Numbered from the stretch's first letter, positions 1 to 8,121 are shown. The stretch: 64,000 nucleotides of DNA from Natrononativus amylolyticus (GCF_024362525.1 NZ_CP101459.1:186001-250000); one strand, 5' to 3'. Numbers and translations are program-made. Notes: generated by a model from the sequence alone, not told the origin.

Positions 1-720
1 TTCGGAGTGTGATGGCAGCGACGCGGTCGGATCGGACAGCGACGGGGCGATCAGCTCGCGGACTCGAGTCCGTGCGCGCTCGAAATCGACGCTGTGGGAA
101 TCCGCGGCGGCGCGACAGCCGTCACAGAAACACTGCGAGAGGAGCGCCGACTCGAGGGGGTCGGTGACCGTCTGGCGCTTGTCGTGGCCGTGTGCGCTCC
201 CGTGGTCGTGAAACGCACTCGGGAAGCCGATCGACTCGAGTTGCACCTCGTCGACGCCGCGATCGACGATCGCCCCGACGACCGCGCCGTAGTAGTCGCG
301 AACGGCCGGATGCGAGGGACACAGCGAGTGGTCGTGAACGTCGCCAAAGGCGCTCTCGAAGCGGTACTCCGGGTTCGCGGCCGCCAGCGCCGTGTTGTGT
401 AAAACCACCGTCCACGCGTTGACGGCGAGGCCGTGGTCGTGGACGCCGTCGACGATCGCCGCGAGCGGATCCGCCCACGGCTCGACGTCGTTGACCGGCG
501 GTTCGATGGGGATCTCATCGAACCGGTCGTCGGGATCGAAGTAGCAGCCGCCGGCATACGACCTGAACAGGGCGTCGGGAAACCGGGGCTGCATCGATCG
601 GACCGAGTGGTAATGACTGGCCACGTTCAGCGCGTCGACACCGCAGGCATCGAGTTCCGTACAGGCGTCCTCGAGTCCGCTGCGACTCAGCGTCCAGGGA
701 TACGTCCACAGGGCTGGCAT
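1..720 (-). CDS. Truncated TIM-barrel glycosidase-like protein (3' end outside the window)
   Basis: An ATG at 720 opens a reading frame that stays open for all 240 codons to the window edge, so the C-terminus is missing. The protein is acidic with haloarchaeal codon use. It has alternating strand/helix segments typical of a TIM barrel: an early VDALNVASHYHS strand, DDRFDEIPIEPP, then GLAVNAWTVVLHNT and VDEVQLESIGFPSAFHDHG. A Cys-rich CFCDGC motif near residue 200 is of a kind I associate with alpha-amylase-superfamily-like proteins. No signal peptide is visible. The first reading looks like a putative glycoside hydrolase acting in the cytoplasm, but I cannot place it in a numbered family. It is divergent from the DegT gene across a long spacer that holds two copies of a 17-bp palindrome. 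Confidence 0.6.
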   Translation of the reverse strand, partial: MPALWTYPWTLSRSGLEDACTELDACGVDALNVASHYHSVRSMQPRFPDALFRSYAGGCYFDPDDRFDEIPIEPPVNDVEPWADPLAAIVDGVHDHGLAVNAWTVVLHNTALAAANPEYRFESAFGDVHDHSLCPSHPAVRDYYGAVVGAIVDRGVDEVQLESIGFPSAFHDHGSAHGHDKRQTVTDPLESALLSQCFCDGCRAAADSHSVDFERARTRVRELIAPSLSDPTASLPSHSE

Positions 721-849
721 ATACGCACACGCTCGAAGAGGAGGGAGAAAAACGTTCGCTCTCGGCCGTGACGAACCGGTCGAACATCCGTAGCACACCG
801 CATCAGCGGGTCGAACGCGTGAACACCGACCGACGCGCAGGACAGGACA

Positions 850-866
850 GTTTTGTCACACAAAAC
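850..866. promoter_or_regulatory. 17-bp palindrome, site A (candidate operator)
   Basis: The sequence is GTTTTGTCACACAAAAC, a perfect inverted repeat with 7-bp arms (GTTTTGT/ACAAAAC) around a 3-nt centre. Close relatives occur at 1050-1066 and 54492-54508, with a degenerate one at 54387-54403, always in divergent intergenic DNA. Recurrence at two loci 53 kb apart supports a regulator binding site. The regulator is not identifiable here. Confidence 0.55.
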
Positions 867-1049
867 AACGTGTGATAGTGACTGACTGACGCGAACGGAC
901 TGCGACCTCGAGTACGACACCTCCTCACACGACCGTTTCACGAGGACTTCGAACGAACTACTCCGACCGAACAGCAGTTCCGTTACGTGACTATACTCGT
1001 AATTGCTACCCGCGAACGAGCAAAGAGACGGGGTTTTCGACCACTATTC

Positions 1050-1066
1050 GTTTAGTGACACAAAAC
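1050..1066. promoter_or_regulatory. 17-bp palindrome, site B
   Basis: GTTTAGTGACACAAAAC matches site A at 15 of 17 positions. One arm pair is mismatched. It lies 200 bp from site A, between that site and the DegT promoter. Confidence 0.5.
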
Positions 1067-1317
1067 AGAACCGGCGAGCGTGTAAATGGGATAACGCGAC
1101 AGTTCCGCAACGAAACGACCGGGACGAGCCGGCAGAACGCTCGGTCTAGCCGATCTCGGCAGGGGGCTGGCGGAACAACGTGGACCGACTATCAGATCGG
1201 GCGCGTTCGCCGTGACCGGGAACCCCCAGATCGTTTTACGTCCCGAAACGGTGTCGAGCGCGCACCACCAGCCGTTCAGACGCGAGAGCGGGCGAAAAAC
1301 GCTAACACGGAAGAAGA

Positions 1318-1325
1318 CTTATACG
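1318..1325 (+). promoter_or_regulatory. TATA box for the DegT/ceramidase-like operon
   Basis: The sequence CTTATACG lies 24-31 nt before the ATG at 1349. This predicts transcription starting at or just before the start codon, so the mRNA is probably leaderless. It decides for 1349 over an in-frame upstream start. Confidence 0.6.
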
Positions 1326-1348
1326 GATTCCTCGAGAGCCACCACGAT

Positions 1349-2575
1349 ATGGGAAAACTTGCCATTACCGGCGGGCCGAGGGCAGCGGAGGCGCTGTCAG
1401 TTCCGGAGTGGCCGCAACCGACGGACACCTGCCGCGAGTACCTCCTCGAGGCGTTCGAGAGCGCCGACTGGTGTCGGGGGCCGTGGATCGAACGACTCGA
1501 GCGGGAGTTCGCCGAGTTCCACGACGCCGAACACGCGATCGCCGTCGCCAACGGAACCGTCGCGATCGAACTCGCGTTGCGAGCCGTCGGCGTCGAACCC
1601 GGCGACGAAGTTCTGGTGCCGTCGTACTCCTTCATCGCCAGTGCGAGCGCCGTCCCGGCGGTCGGCGCGGTTCCGCGCTTCGTCGATACCGACCCGGCGA
1701 CGTACAACGTCGATCCCGAGTCGGTCCGCGAGGCGATCACGGAGGACACCGTCGGCCTCGTCGGCGTCCACTTCGCCGGCTACCCGATGGACATGGACGA
1801 GCTGTTGCCGATCGTCGAGGAACACGACCTGTTCCTGATCGAGGACGCCGCCCACGCACAGGGCAGCGAGTGGCGCGGCGAGAAGGTCGGTACCTTCGGC
1901 GACTTCGGCACGTTCTCGTTCCAGGAGACCAAGTCCCTCCCGTCCGGAGAGGGCGGCATCGTGATCACCGACGACGACGTGCTCGCAGAGCGAGCGAGCA
2001 CCATGCAGAACATCGGCCGCGCGCAGGGCGAGACCGGCTACCGCCACTACCACCTCTCCTCGAACTCTCGCATGTCTGCGTTTCAGGCCGCGGTCGCCAT
2101 CGGTCAACTCGAGAAACTCCCCGAGGAGAACGAGATCCGGGAGGCGAACGAGGCGATCCTGCTCGAGGCGTTCGCCGACATCGACGGCATCGAAACGAAG
2201 CCCCGGGACGACCGGATCACCGCCCGCGGCTACTGCGTCGAGAACGTCCGCTACGATCCCGAGGGGTTCGGCGGCCTCCCGCGCGACCGGTTTATCGAGG
2301 CGCTGCGCGCCGAGGGCGTGCCCGTCTACGACGGCTACGAGGTGCCGATATACAGACAGCCGGCGTTCTTCCGCGACCAGGTGCGCCGCCTCCTCCCGCC
2401 GGGGATCGAGGTACCAGACTACCGGAACCTCCACTTACCCGGCGCTGAGGAGCTGTGCGCGAGGAACGTCTCCTACTCGCACCCCCTCCTGCTCGCGGAC
2501 GAGCCCGACATCCGGACGATCCCGGAGGCAGTCCGAAAAGTCCAGACGAACGTCGGCGAACTGCTGGAGGGCTGA
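1349..2575 (+). CDS. DegT/DnrJ/EryC1/StrS-family PLP aminotransferase
   Basis: The 408-residue product has the usual length of the family. It carries the N-terminal AVANGTVAIELALRA segment that holds the PLP phosphate, LIEDAAHAQGSEW with the cofactor-pairing Asp, and SFQETKSLPSGEGG with the Schiff-base Lys near residue 194. Family members transfer an amino group, usually from glutamate or glutamine, onto a keto-sugar or keto-cyclitol. The upstream frame is open further, but a TATA box at 1318-1325 sets the start at 1349. The next gene follows after 3 nt, so the two are one operon. In this catabolic setting it may run in reverse as an amino-sugar or amino-cyclitol deaminase. That is inference. 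Confidence 0.85.
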   Translation: MGKLAITGGPRAAEALSVPEWPQPTDTCREYLLEAFESADWCRGPWIERLEREFAEFHDAEHAIAVANGTVAIELALRAVGVEPGDEVLVPSYSFIASASAVPAVGAVPRFVDTDPATYNVDPESVREAITEDTVGLVGVHFAGYPMDMDELLPIVEEHDLFLIEDAAHAQGSEWRGEKVGTFGDFGTFSFQETKSLPSGEGGIVITDDDVLAERASTMQNIGRAQGETGYRHYHLSSNSRMSAFQAAVAIGQLEKLPEENEIREANEAILLEAFADIDGIETKPRDDRITARGYCVENVRYDPEGFGGLPRDRFIEALRAEGVPVYDGYEVPIYRQPAFFRDQVRRLLPPGIEVPDYRNLHLPGAEELCARNVSYSHPLLLADEPDIRTIPEAVRKVQTNVGELLEG

Positions 2576-2578
2576 AGG

Positions 2579-3898
2579 GTGGGCGCTTCGAACGCCGCCC
2601 GCGAACGGGCGACGGAGTGGGAAGCGGGCACCGCCACGCGCGTCATCACCCCCGAACAGCCGCTGTGGATGGCCGGATTCGCAGCCAGGGACGACCCCGC
2701 AGACGGCGTCGAAACCGACCTCCACGCGAAGGCCCTCGCGATCCGAGACGCCGACGGCGAGACGGTCGTCCTCGTGAGCGTCGAGGTGATCTCGATCCCG
2801 CCGGGAATGCGCGAGGAACTCGAGCGGCGCTGTCTCGAGGCCCACGGTCTCGGCCCGGAGGCCGTCGCGTTTACGGCCACCCACACCCACTGCGGGCCGA
2901 TCCTCCAGGAGTTCCGTGGCCGGATGTACGGCGCCGATCCGGCGCTGATCGACGCCTCGCTCGCCTACCGCGACCGCCTGACCGACGCGCTCGTCTCGCT
3001 CGTCGGTGACGCACTCGACGTCTGCGAGCCGGCGGCGCTCGAGTACGGCCACGCCCGCTGTGGCTTCGCGACCAACCGCCGGCTGCCGACGCCAGCGGGG
3101 ATCGCCCACCGGGTCAATCCCGACGGGCCGATTGACCACGACGTTCCGGTGCTGGCCGTCGAGACGAACGGCGCCCTCGAGGCGGTCGTCTTCGGCTACG
3201 CCTGTCACGCGACGGCGTTGAAACTGGATCGCTACTGCGGCGACTGGCCGGGGTACGCGATGGCGACCCTCGAGGAGCGGTATCCGGAGGCGACGGCGCT
3301 CTTTCTCACCGGCTGCGCCGGCGACCAGAACCCGTACCCGAAGCGACGGCTCGCCGTCGCGAAACACCACGGGACGGCGCTGGCGAACGCCGTCGAAACC
3401 GCACTCGAGGCGCCCAGACGGCCCCTCCACGGTCCGCTGGGGCTCACATGGGAGGAGGTGCCGCTCGAGTTCGAGGGGTACGATCGGGACGACCTCGAGG
3501 CGCTGCGAGCGTCCGAGGACCCCTTCGAGCGCCGCCACGTCGAGTTGCTGTCCGAGCGCCTCGCGGCGTCCGACGCCGACGAACTGCCGACGGAGTACCC
3601 CTACCGGATGCAGGCGATCGGCTTCGGATCGGACCTCGTGGTGCTCGCGCTGGCCGGCGAGGTCGTCGTCGACTACTCGCTCGCGCTGAAGGCCGACAGT
3701 GCGGAACCGCTCTGGGTAGCAGCGTACACGAGCGGCAGTTTCACGTACGTTCCCACGAGACGGCAACTCGCCGAGGGCGGGTACGAGGGGGGCGACGTCA
3801 CGCGCTTCCGTCGGTACCCCGGCCGGCTGACGCCGGACGTCGAAGAGCGAGTGATGACGCACGCGCGAGTGCTCGTCGACCGGGTTCGCGGTCCGTAA
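2579..3898 (+). CDS. Neutral/alkaline ceramidase-like hydrolase
   Basis: The 439-residue protein starts at a GTG three nt after the DegT stop. It has hallmarks of the neutral ceramidase N-terminal domain (Pfam Ceramidase_alk): TATRVITP and WMAGFAARD at the N-terminus, FTATHTHCGP (zinc-site histidines), VFGYACHATALK, and LFLTGCAGDQNPYP. Characterised members are zinc amidases that cleave N-acyl groups. Relatives in carbohydrate clusters have unknown amide substrates. There is no signal peptide, so it should be cytoplasmic. It could remove an N-acyl group from a sugar, but this is inference. Its last codons and stop are duplicated at 5285-5334. Confidence 0.75.
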   Translation: MGASNAARERATEWEAGTATRVITPEQPLWMAGFAARDDPADGVETDLHAKALAIRDADGETVVLVSVEVISIPPGMREELERRCLEAHGLGPEAVAFTATHTHCGPILQEFRGRMYGADPALIDASLAYRDRLTDALVSLVGDALDVCEPAALEYGHARCGFATNRRLPTPAGIAHRVNPDGPIDHDVPVLAVETNGALEAVVFGYACHATALKLDRYCGDWPGYAMATLEERYPEATALFLTGCAGDQNPYPKRRLAVAKHHGTALANAVETALEAPRRPLHGPLGLTWEEVPLEFEGYDRDDLEALRASEDPFERRHVELLSERLAASDADELPTEYPYRMQAIGFGSDLVVLALAGEVVVDYSLALKADSAEPLWVAAYTSGSFTYVPTRRQLAEGGYEGGDVTRFRRYPGRLTPDVEERVMTHARVLVDRVRGP

Positions 3899-3917
3899 GC
3901 GGGTTCACGGCGGTATC
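3868..3917. repeat. Direct repeat, copy 1 (3' end of ceramidase-like gene)
   Basis: These 50 bp cover the last codons and stop of the ceramidase-like gene plus 19 bp after it. They match 5285-5334 with a single mismatch (G3871 against C5288). The two copies flank about 1.37 kb carrying an open-frame fragment, a hairpin and the lipoprotein gene. Confidence 0.85.
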
Positions 3918-4093
3918 GTCCACGCGTACCCGTCGGGTTTAACCTGGCCGGCAGAGAAATCGTCACCGCAGTGGCGGCGGTCGATCACCTCGACGATGGG
4001 GCGGTCACCAGGACGGACGTCCATCGGTACGTCAACGGCGACATCCGTGTCGATCACATCGACCTCGACGACGACCTTATCGCCCTTCCGTGA
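3899..4093 (+). pseudogene. Start-less coding-like remnant
   Basis: Right after the ceramidase-like stop codon, in the same frame, there is an open stretch of about 64 codons ending in TGA at 4091-4093. Its translation is acidic and haloarchaeal-looking (for example HLDDGAVTRTDVHRYVNGDI and DHIDLDDDLIALP), but it has no ATG and no promoter. I do not recognise the family. It looks like the 3' fragment of a gene carried in with the inserted segment. Confidence 0.35.
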
Positions 4094-4122
4094 CTACTCC
4101 TACGACTGAATCGTGGACTTCC

Positions 4123-4159
4123 CTCACTGAGGCTGGGTCGGCATCTCGCCTTCAGTGAG
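4123..4159. repeat. Imperfect hairpin in the inserted segment
   Basis: CTCACTGAGGC at 4123-4133 pairs with GCCTTCAGTGAG at 4148-4159. The stem is 11 bp with one bulge and a 14-nt loop. It follows the coding remnant and precedes an AT-rich stretch. It could be a transcription-end structure or a relic of a mobile-element end; neither is proven. Confidence 0.4.
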
Positions 4160-4229
4160 AACACGTAGTGTGGTGTGAGTTATCATTATCCCTGAAAATC
4201 TGTTACAAATTATATTAAATAGCCAACAA

Positions 4230-4237
4230 GTTATTTG
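4230..4237 (+). promoter_or_regulatory. TATA box for the lipoprotein gene
   Basis: GTTATTTG lies 28-35 nt before the ATG at 4265, within a markedly AT-rich stretch (about 4170-4260) that contrasts with the surrounding GC-rich DNA. Confidence 0.45.
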
Positions 4238-4264
4238 AGGGTATAAAGAGTCGTAAGGAATGAA

Positions 4265-5278
4265 ATGGAACGACGAAAATTCATTACGGGTTCTGCGGTT
4301 CTAGCCGTTGGACTGGCAGGGTGTGCGGCGAGCGACGATGACGACGAGCCAACCGTCGTAGACGACGATAACGGAAACGGAGACGACGCTACGGGCGCAG
4401 ACGACGATGCCGGAAACGGCGACGAAGAGGAAGGCGAAGACGTCGAGGTTGTCATTGGCGAACTCGTCTCGAGCGACGACCTAGAGTTGGTCGTGGAGAG
4501 CGCCGAACGAGTAACGGAACTCGACGAGTTCACCGAGGCGGACCCCGGTAACGAGTTCGTCGTCGTGAGGCTCGCCTACAAGAATGTCTCCGACGACCAC
4601 ATCTCCGTGAGCGGGTTGCTTCAGACTCGCCTCCGCGACGACGAGGACTACTCGTACGACCAGTCTCTCTTCGGGACTGGCGAGTCGCTCAACGACGGTC
4701 AGGTCGTCCCCGGCGAGGTCGAGCGCGGTGATGTCGTGTACGAGGTTCCCGAGGACGCGAGCGGCCTCGAACTCGAGTTCGACTTCGACATCGGCCTGTT
4801 CAGCGGTATCGACCGCGTGACCGTTAACCTCGAATCCGAGGACGACGTTCACCAACTCGAGCAAGACCTGCAGGTCGATGTCCACGACATCGGCCAGACC
4901 ATCGAGTACAGCGGCATCGAGATCACCGTCAACGACGTCGAGTTCGAGACGGATCTCGACGACTTCACGCAGGCCGAGGAAGGCCACGAGTACGCCATCG
5001 TGGACATCACCGTCTCGAACCAATCCGGTGAGGAACAACGCGTCTCGACGGCACTTCAGATGATGGCCAAGGACGAAGACGGGTTCAGCTACAGAGAAGA
5101 CTTCGGCGCGGCGGCAGCTCTCGACCAGAGCTACGACGAGAGTGCGGAACTCGCCGACGGAGAAGACCGGCGCGGGAAGGTCGCTTACGAGGTTGAGGAG
5201 GGTCTCTCGCCCCTCTACTGGGTGTTCGAATTTGACCTGTTGGACGACGGCGACAAGACGTTCTGGCAGTTGCGGTGA
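4265..5278 (+). CDS. Tat-exported lipoprotein with two DUF4352-like domains
   Basis: The 337-residue product starts with a twin-arginine signal (RRKFITGSAVLAVGLAGC). The lipobox Cys is residue 20, so it should be lipid-anchored outside the membrane. A long Asp/Glu/Gly/Asn linker follows (about 21-58). Two similar beta-rich domains come next (about 60-190 and 200-337), each with an EFVVVRLAYKNVS- or EYAIVDITVSNQS-type strand typical of DUF4352 immunoglobulin-like domains. Such domains are common in haloarchaeal surface lipoproteins of unknown role. The gene sits between two 50-bp direct repeats and has AT-rich upstream DNA, so it looks inserted between the ceramidase-like and isomerase-like genes. 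Confidence 0.75.
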   Translation: MERRKFITGSAVLAVGLAGCAASDDDDEPTVVDDDNGNGDDATGADDDAGNGDEEEGEDVEVVIGELVSSDDLELVVESAERVTELDEFTEADPGNEFVVVRLAYKNVSDDHISVSGLLQTRLRDDEDYSYDQSLFGTGESLNDGQVVPGEVERGDVVYEVPEDASGLELEFDFDIGLFSGIDRVTVNLESEDDVHQLEQDLQVDVHDIGQTIEYSGIEITVNDVEFETDLDDFTQAEEGHEYAIVDITVSNQSGEEQRVSTALQMMAKDEDGFSYREDFGAAAALDQSYDESAELADGEDRRGKVAYEVEEGLSPLYWVFEFDLLDDGDKTFWQLR

Positions 5279-5284
5279 GGCGCT

Positions 5285-5334
5285 AGTCCTCGTCGACCGG
5301 GTTCGCGGTCCGTAAGCGGGTTCACGGCGGTATC
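5285..5334. repeat. Direct repeat, copy 2
   Basis: This copies 3868-3917 with one mismatch. It contains the last codons and stop of the ceramidase-like gene without the rest of that gene. After 5334 the match continues for a few bases with a 1-nt insertion. Confidence 0.85.
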
Positions 5335-5380
5335 CGTCCGCCCACACTCGTGGGGTCACCGGTGCCGGCTTCCGGGACGG

Positions 5381-5388
5381 GTATACTT
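5381..5388 (+). promoter_or_regulatory. TATA box for the isomerase/epimerase-like gene
   Basis: GTATACTT lies 29-36 nt before the ATG at 5417. It is too close (14 nt) to the in-frame GTG at 5402, so the ATG is the likely start. Confidence 0.6.
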
Positions 5389-5416
5389 ATCCCACCGCCC
5401 TGTGAGGGTATTGCAC

Positions 5417-6271
5417 ATGGGACTTCAGCCCGCGCTGTTCAGCAAGGTGCTCGGAGAGCGAAGCCTGCAAGAGGCGGCGACGCTGACCGCCGAGTGCGGC
5501 TACGACGGCTTCGAGCCGATGTGTCGCGACCCGCACCTTGGACCGGACCGGTCGCTCGAGGAGGTCCGCGAACTCCGCGACCACCTCGACGACCTCGGCC
5601 TCGGTGTGCCGTGTCTGGCGACGTACACGGGCAACTACGCCGCTCTGTCGGAGCCCGAGTGCGAAGCGGAACTCGAGACGCTCGAGTCGTTCCTCGGGTT
5701 CGCCGAGATCCTCGACTGCGACGTCGTCCGCCACGGGCCGGGCGGGCCACCCCTCAGGGACGCCACCGACGCTGACTTCGAACACGCCGCGGCCTGGATG
5801 CGTCGGGCCGCCGACCGGGCGGCCGAGTACGACGTCACGGTCGCGATGGAGATCCACGCCCACCGGCTGAGCGAAACCGTCGACTCGACCCGGCGGCTGC
5901 TCGAGGCGATCGATCGCGACAACGTCGGCGCGATCCACGACGCCGGCAACATGTACATCGTGGGCGACGACTACGGTCCCGAATCGGTTCGCCGGCTCGG
6001 CGACGACCTCGTCCACGTCCACGTCAAAGACCTCCAGCGGATCGAGGATGCGACCGGACCGGGGACGTTCGAACTCGAGACCGACGACGGCGTGGAGGCG
6101 TTTCAGCGGCGCCGCCTCGAGGAGGGCGCCGTCGACCACGGGCCGCTGTTCGCCGCGCTCGAGGAGGCAGGGTACGACGGCTACGTCACCGCCGAGTCGA
6201 CGGCCCCCGCCGAGGACGACGTCGCCCTGGCCGAACACGAACTCGCGGCGCTGAGCCGACTCCTCTCCTGA
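5417..6271 (+). CDS. Sugar phosphate isomerase/epimerase-like TIM barrel (AP2Ec family)
   Basis: The 284-residue protein fits the xylose-isomerase-like TIM barrel family. Visible features are CGYDGFEPM on an early strand, ECEAELETLESFLGFAEIL, VTVAMEIHAHRL with the metal-binding Glu, GAIHDAGNMYI, VHVHVKDLQ, and YDGYVTAEST at the C-terminal metal site. Members isomerise or epimerise sugars or keto-cyclitols, or act as dehydratases. The exact reaction cannot be read from the sequence. The promoter position chooses ATG 5417 over GTG 5402. It is in the same direction as the DegT and ceramidase-like genes and may have been their direct neighbour before the 1.37-kb insertion. Confidence 0.75.
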   Translation: MGLQPALFSKVLGERSLQEAATLTAECGYDGFEPMCRDPHLGPDRSLEEVRELRDHLDDLGLGVPCLATYTGNYAALSEPECEAELETLESFLGFAEILDCDVVRHGPGGPPLRDATDADFEHAAAWMRRAADRAAEYDVTVAMEIHAHRLSETVDSTRRLLEAIDRDNVGAIHDAGNMYIVGDDYGPESVRRLGDDLVHVHVKDLQRIEDATGPGTFELETDDGVEAFQRRRLEEGAVDHGPLFAALEEAGYDGYVTAESTAPAEDDVALAEHELAALSRLLS

Positions 6272-6294
6272 AGGTCGCAGCGTCCGGCTGCGAA

Positions 6295-8121
6295 TTACTC
6301 GCTCCGATCGGCCAGAACGGCCACCTCGTCGTCCGAGAGGGGGCGTCTGTAGAGCCGAACGTCGGTCGCGGCGCCGTCGAACCCGCCGCCGAGGAGGTAC
6401 TCCCCCTTGAGCAGCGTCCAGCTCGCCAGCTCCTCGAAGGCGAGCGGCCCCTCGAAGGGAGCGTCGGCGACGACCTGCCCGTCGACCGCGAACTCGACGG
6501 CGGCGCCGTCCCAGCGGCCGGCGAGGTGGCGGGGGACGCCGGCGACCGCGTCGGAGTAGCTGACGACCGTTTCGTTCCCCCGCTCGTCCTCGAGAGCGAA
6601 CCCGTAGCCGGGTCCGTCGAGGCCGACTCCGAGTGTGACCGCGCCGCCGGCGTTCGCGACGACGCCTCGCTCGTCGAGGGTGCGCGCGTCGACGCGGGCG
6701 CAGACGGTGAGCCCCTCGCGGAACGCGGCGGCGTCGTAGAGGTCGACGCCGAGATCGACGCCGTGTCGGCCGTCGCCCTCGAGTTCCCCGCCGGCAAGGT
6801 GGTCGGCCGGCAGCCCCCGGAGCACGGTCTGGGACGTGTCCATGTGCTCGTAGGAACCCGCGAGCCAGAGCACGGGGAGTTCGTCGCTCGCGTTTCGGGG
6901 GACGACGGGCCGCAGGTCGCAGCCGTTCGGCCGCCGCGTGACGGGGACTTCGGCCCACGTCTCGCCGCCGGTGTCGGTTTCGAACCGGCGCAGAACGCAG
7001 TCGTCGCCGCGGGCGACGCAGCCGTAGACGACGGAGGGATCGTCGCGGTCGAGAGAGAGGCCGCCCGAGTAGTGAAGCTCGATCGGGCGCCGCGCGACGT
7101 ATCGCCCGGCGTCGGCGAGGTGGAAGTCGCGCCAGCGGTCGCCGTCCCACCGGGCGTAGCGGTACTCGTGGGCGAGCGTCGACGGGAACGTCGCGTAGGC
7201 CGCCACCGGATGGCCGTCGGCGTCGACCGCCGCGTCCCAGATCCACGTGGAGTGATTTCCGGGGGCGGTCGAGTCGTAGACGACCTCGAGGTCGTCCTTT
7301 CGAAGCGGCAACTCGTCGGGGTCGGCGATCGGCGTACCGTCGGCCGCGGCGAACGAGCCGTCGCGAAAGCGCGCGTACATGACGTTCCACTTCGGCGCGT
7401 CGCCGCCGCGTTCGGCGTCGGTGAAGAAGAAGTGAATCGCCTCCTCCCCGGCGGCCGGAACGAAGTACATCGAGTAGTGACCCTCCGGCGGCCGGACGAT
7501 CCGCGTCTGGTCGCCCCAGGTGCGACCGCCGTCGGTCGAGACCCGGTAGTAGACGTTGCCGTCTCCGACGTAACCGTACTTGTCGTCGGTGGCGTCACTG
7601 GTGTAGGTCCGGTCGCGGTAGAAGAGGTACAGTTCGTCGCTCCAGGGTGCTCGGACGGGGTTCGGGTACGTGACGCTCTCCTGTTCGATCCGGCCCGGGC
7701 GTTCGAACGCGGCGATCGACTCGGGTTCGCTCGAGACCGCCGAGAACAGCGCGTCGCCATTGTGCCCCGCCCAGAAGACGAGTACGTGGCCGTCCTCTCG
7801 GACGTGAATCGACGGGTTGGTGTGGTCGTCGGCGGAGAACTCGCTCGCGAGCACCGTCGTCAAAAACGACCGGTCGTCGTGGTCGTACGCCGCCGCGACG
7901 ATATCGCGGCCGCTCGGACCGCCCAGGTAACACAGGTAGGTCCGGTCGCGGTCGTCGACGTGGCGCACCGCCCGCGGGTTCGTAAACCAGATCCAGCGCG
8001 CGTCGACGCCGTAGTTGCCGTGGTTGGCCTCCGGCGAGCGGTCGCTGACGACGCCGTCCGGCGACCGCTCGCCGGGCCAGTGACCCAGGAGACCGCGGCG
8101 GAGGTTCGGACCGTCGTTCAT
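6295..8121 (-). CDS. BNR-repeat beta-propeller with C-terminal LamG-like domain
   Basis: The 608-residue protein starts with WIWFTNPRAVRHVDD, the typical opening of BNR_4-type beta-propellers. It contains repeated blade motifs (HTNPSIHVREDGHVLVFWAG, YYRVSTDGGRTWGD with an Asp-box) and ends in a concanavalin-like sandwich (about 430-608, with DVRLYRRPLSDDEV as in LamG/pentraxin-like domains). BNR_4 propellers include polysaccharide lyases such as ulvan lyases of families PL24/PL25, as well as uncharacterised proteins. No signal peptide is seen, so it is probably cytoplasmic. It starts 60 nt after the sulfatase stop on the same strand, so the two form an operon. A role on sulfated uronate oligomers is inference. 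Confidence 0.65.
   Translation of the reverse strand: MNDGPNLRRGLLGHWPGERSPDGVVSDRSPEANHGNYGVDARWIWFTNPRAVRHVDDRDRTYLCYLGGPSGRDIVAAAYDHDDRSFLTTVLASEFSADDHTNPSIHVREDGHVLVFWAGHNGDALFSAVSSEPESIAAFERPGRIEQESVTYPNPVRAPWSDELYLFYRDRTYTSDATDDKYGYVGDGNVYYRVSTDGGRTWGDQTRIVRPPEGHYSMYFVPAAGEEAIHFFFTDAERGGDAPKWNVMYARFRDGSFAAADGTPIADPDELPLRKDDLEVVYDSTAPGNHSTWIWDAAVDADGHPVAAYATFPSTLAHEYRYARWDGDRWRDFHLADAGRYVARRPIELHYSGGLSLDRDDPSVVYGCVARGDDCVLRRFETDTGGETWAEVPVTRRPNGCDLRPVVPRNASDELPVLWLAGSYEHMDTSQTVLRGLPADHLAGGELEGDGRHGVDLGVDLYDAAAFREGLTVCARVDARTLDERGVVANAGGAVTLGVGLDGPGYGFALEDERGNETVVSYSDAVAGVPRHLAGRWDGAAVEFAVDGQVVADAPFEGPLAFEELASWTLLKGEYLLGGGFDGAATDVRLYRRPLSDDEVAVLADRSE

Larger units (their letters stand above)
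721..1348. other. Long divergent intergenic region with paired palindromes
   Basis: This 628-bp spacer separates the minus-strand TIM-barrel gene from the plus-strand DegT gene. I find no convincing gene in it: the open stretches are short, basic and have non-haloarchaeal composition. It holds two copies of a 17-bp palindrome (850-866 and 1050-1066) and a TATA box for the DegT gene at 1318-1325. A weak TATA-like run (about 747-757) may serve the minus-strand gene. Confidence 0.6.

Noticed and set aside
1055-1348. Upstream extension of the DegT gene
   Set aside because: The frame is open, but the translation is basic and Ser/Arg-rich, unlike the family, and the TATA box at 1318 would leave it untranscribed.
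3918-4264. A complete insertion sequence in the lipoprotein segment
   Set aside because: There are flanking direct repeats and a hairpin, but no transposase, no terminal inverted repeats and no integrase.
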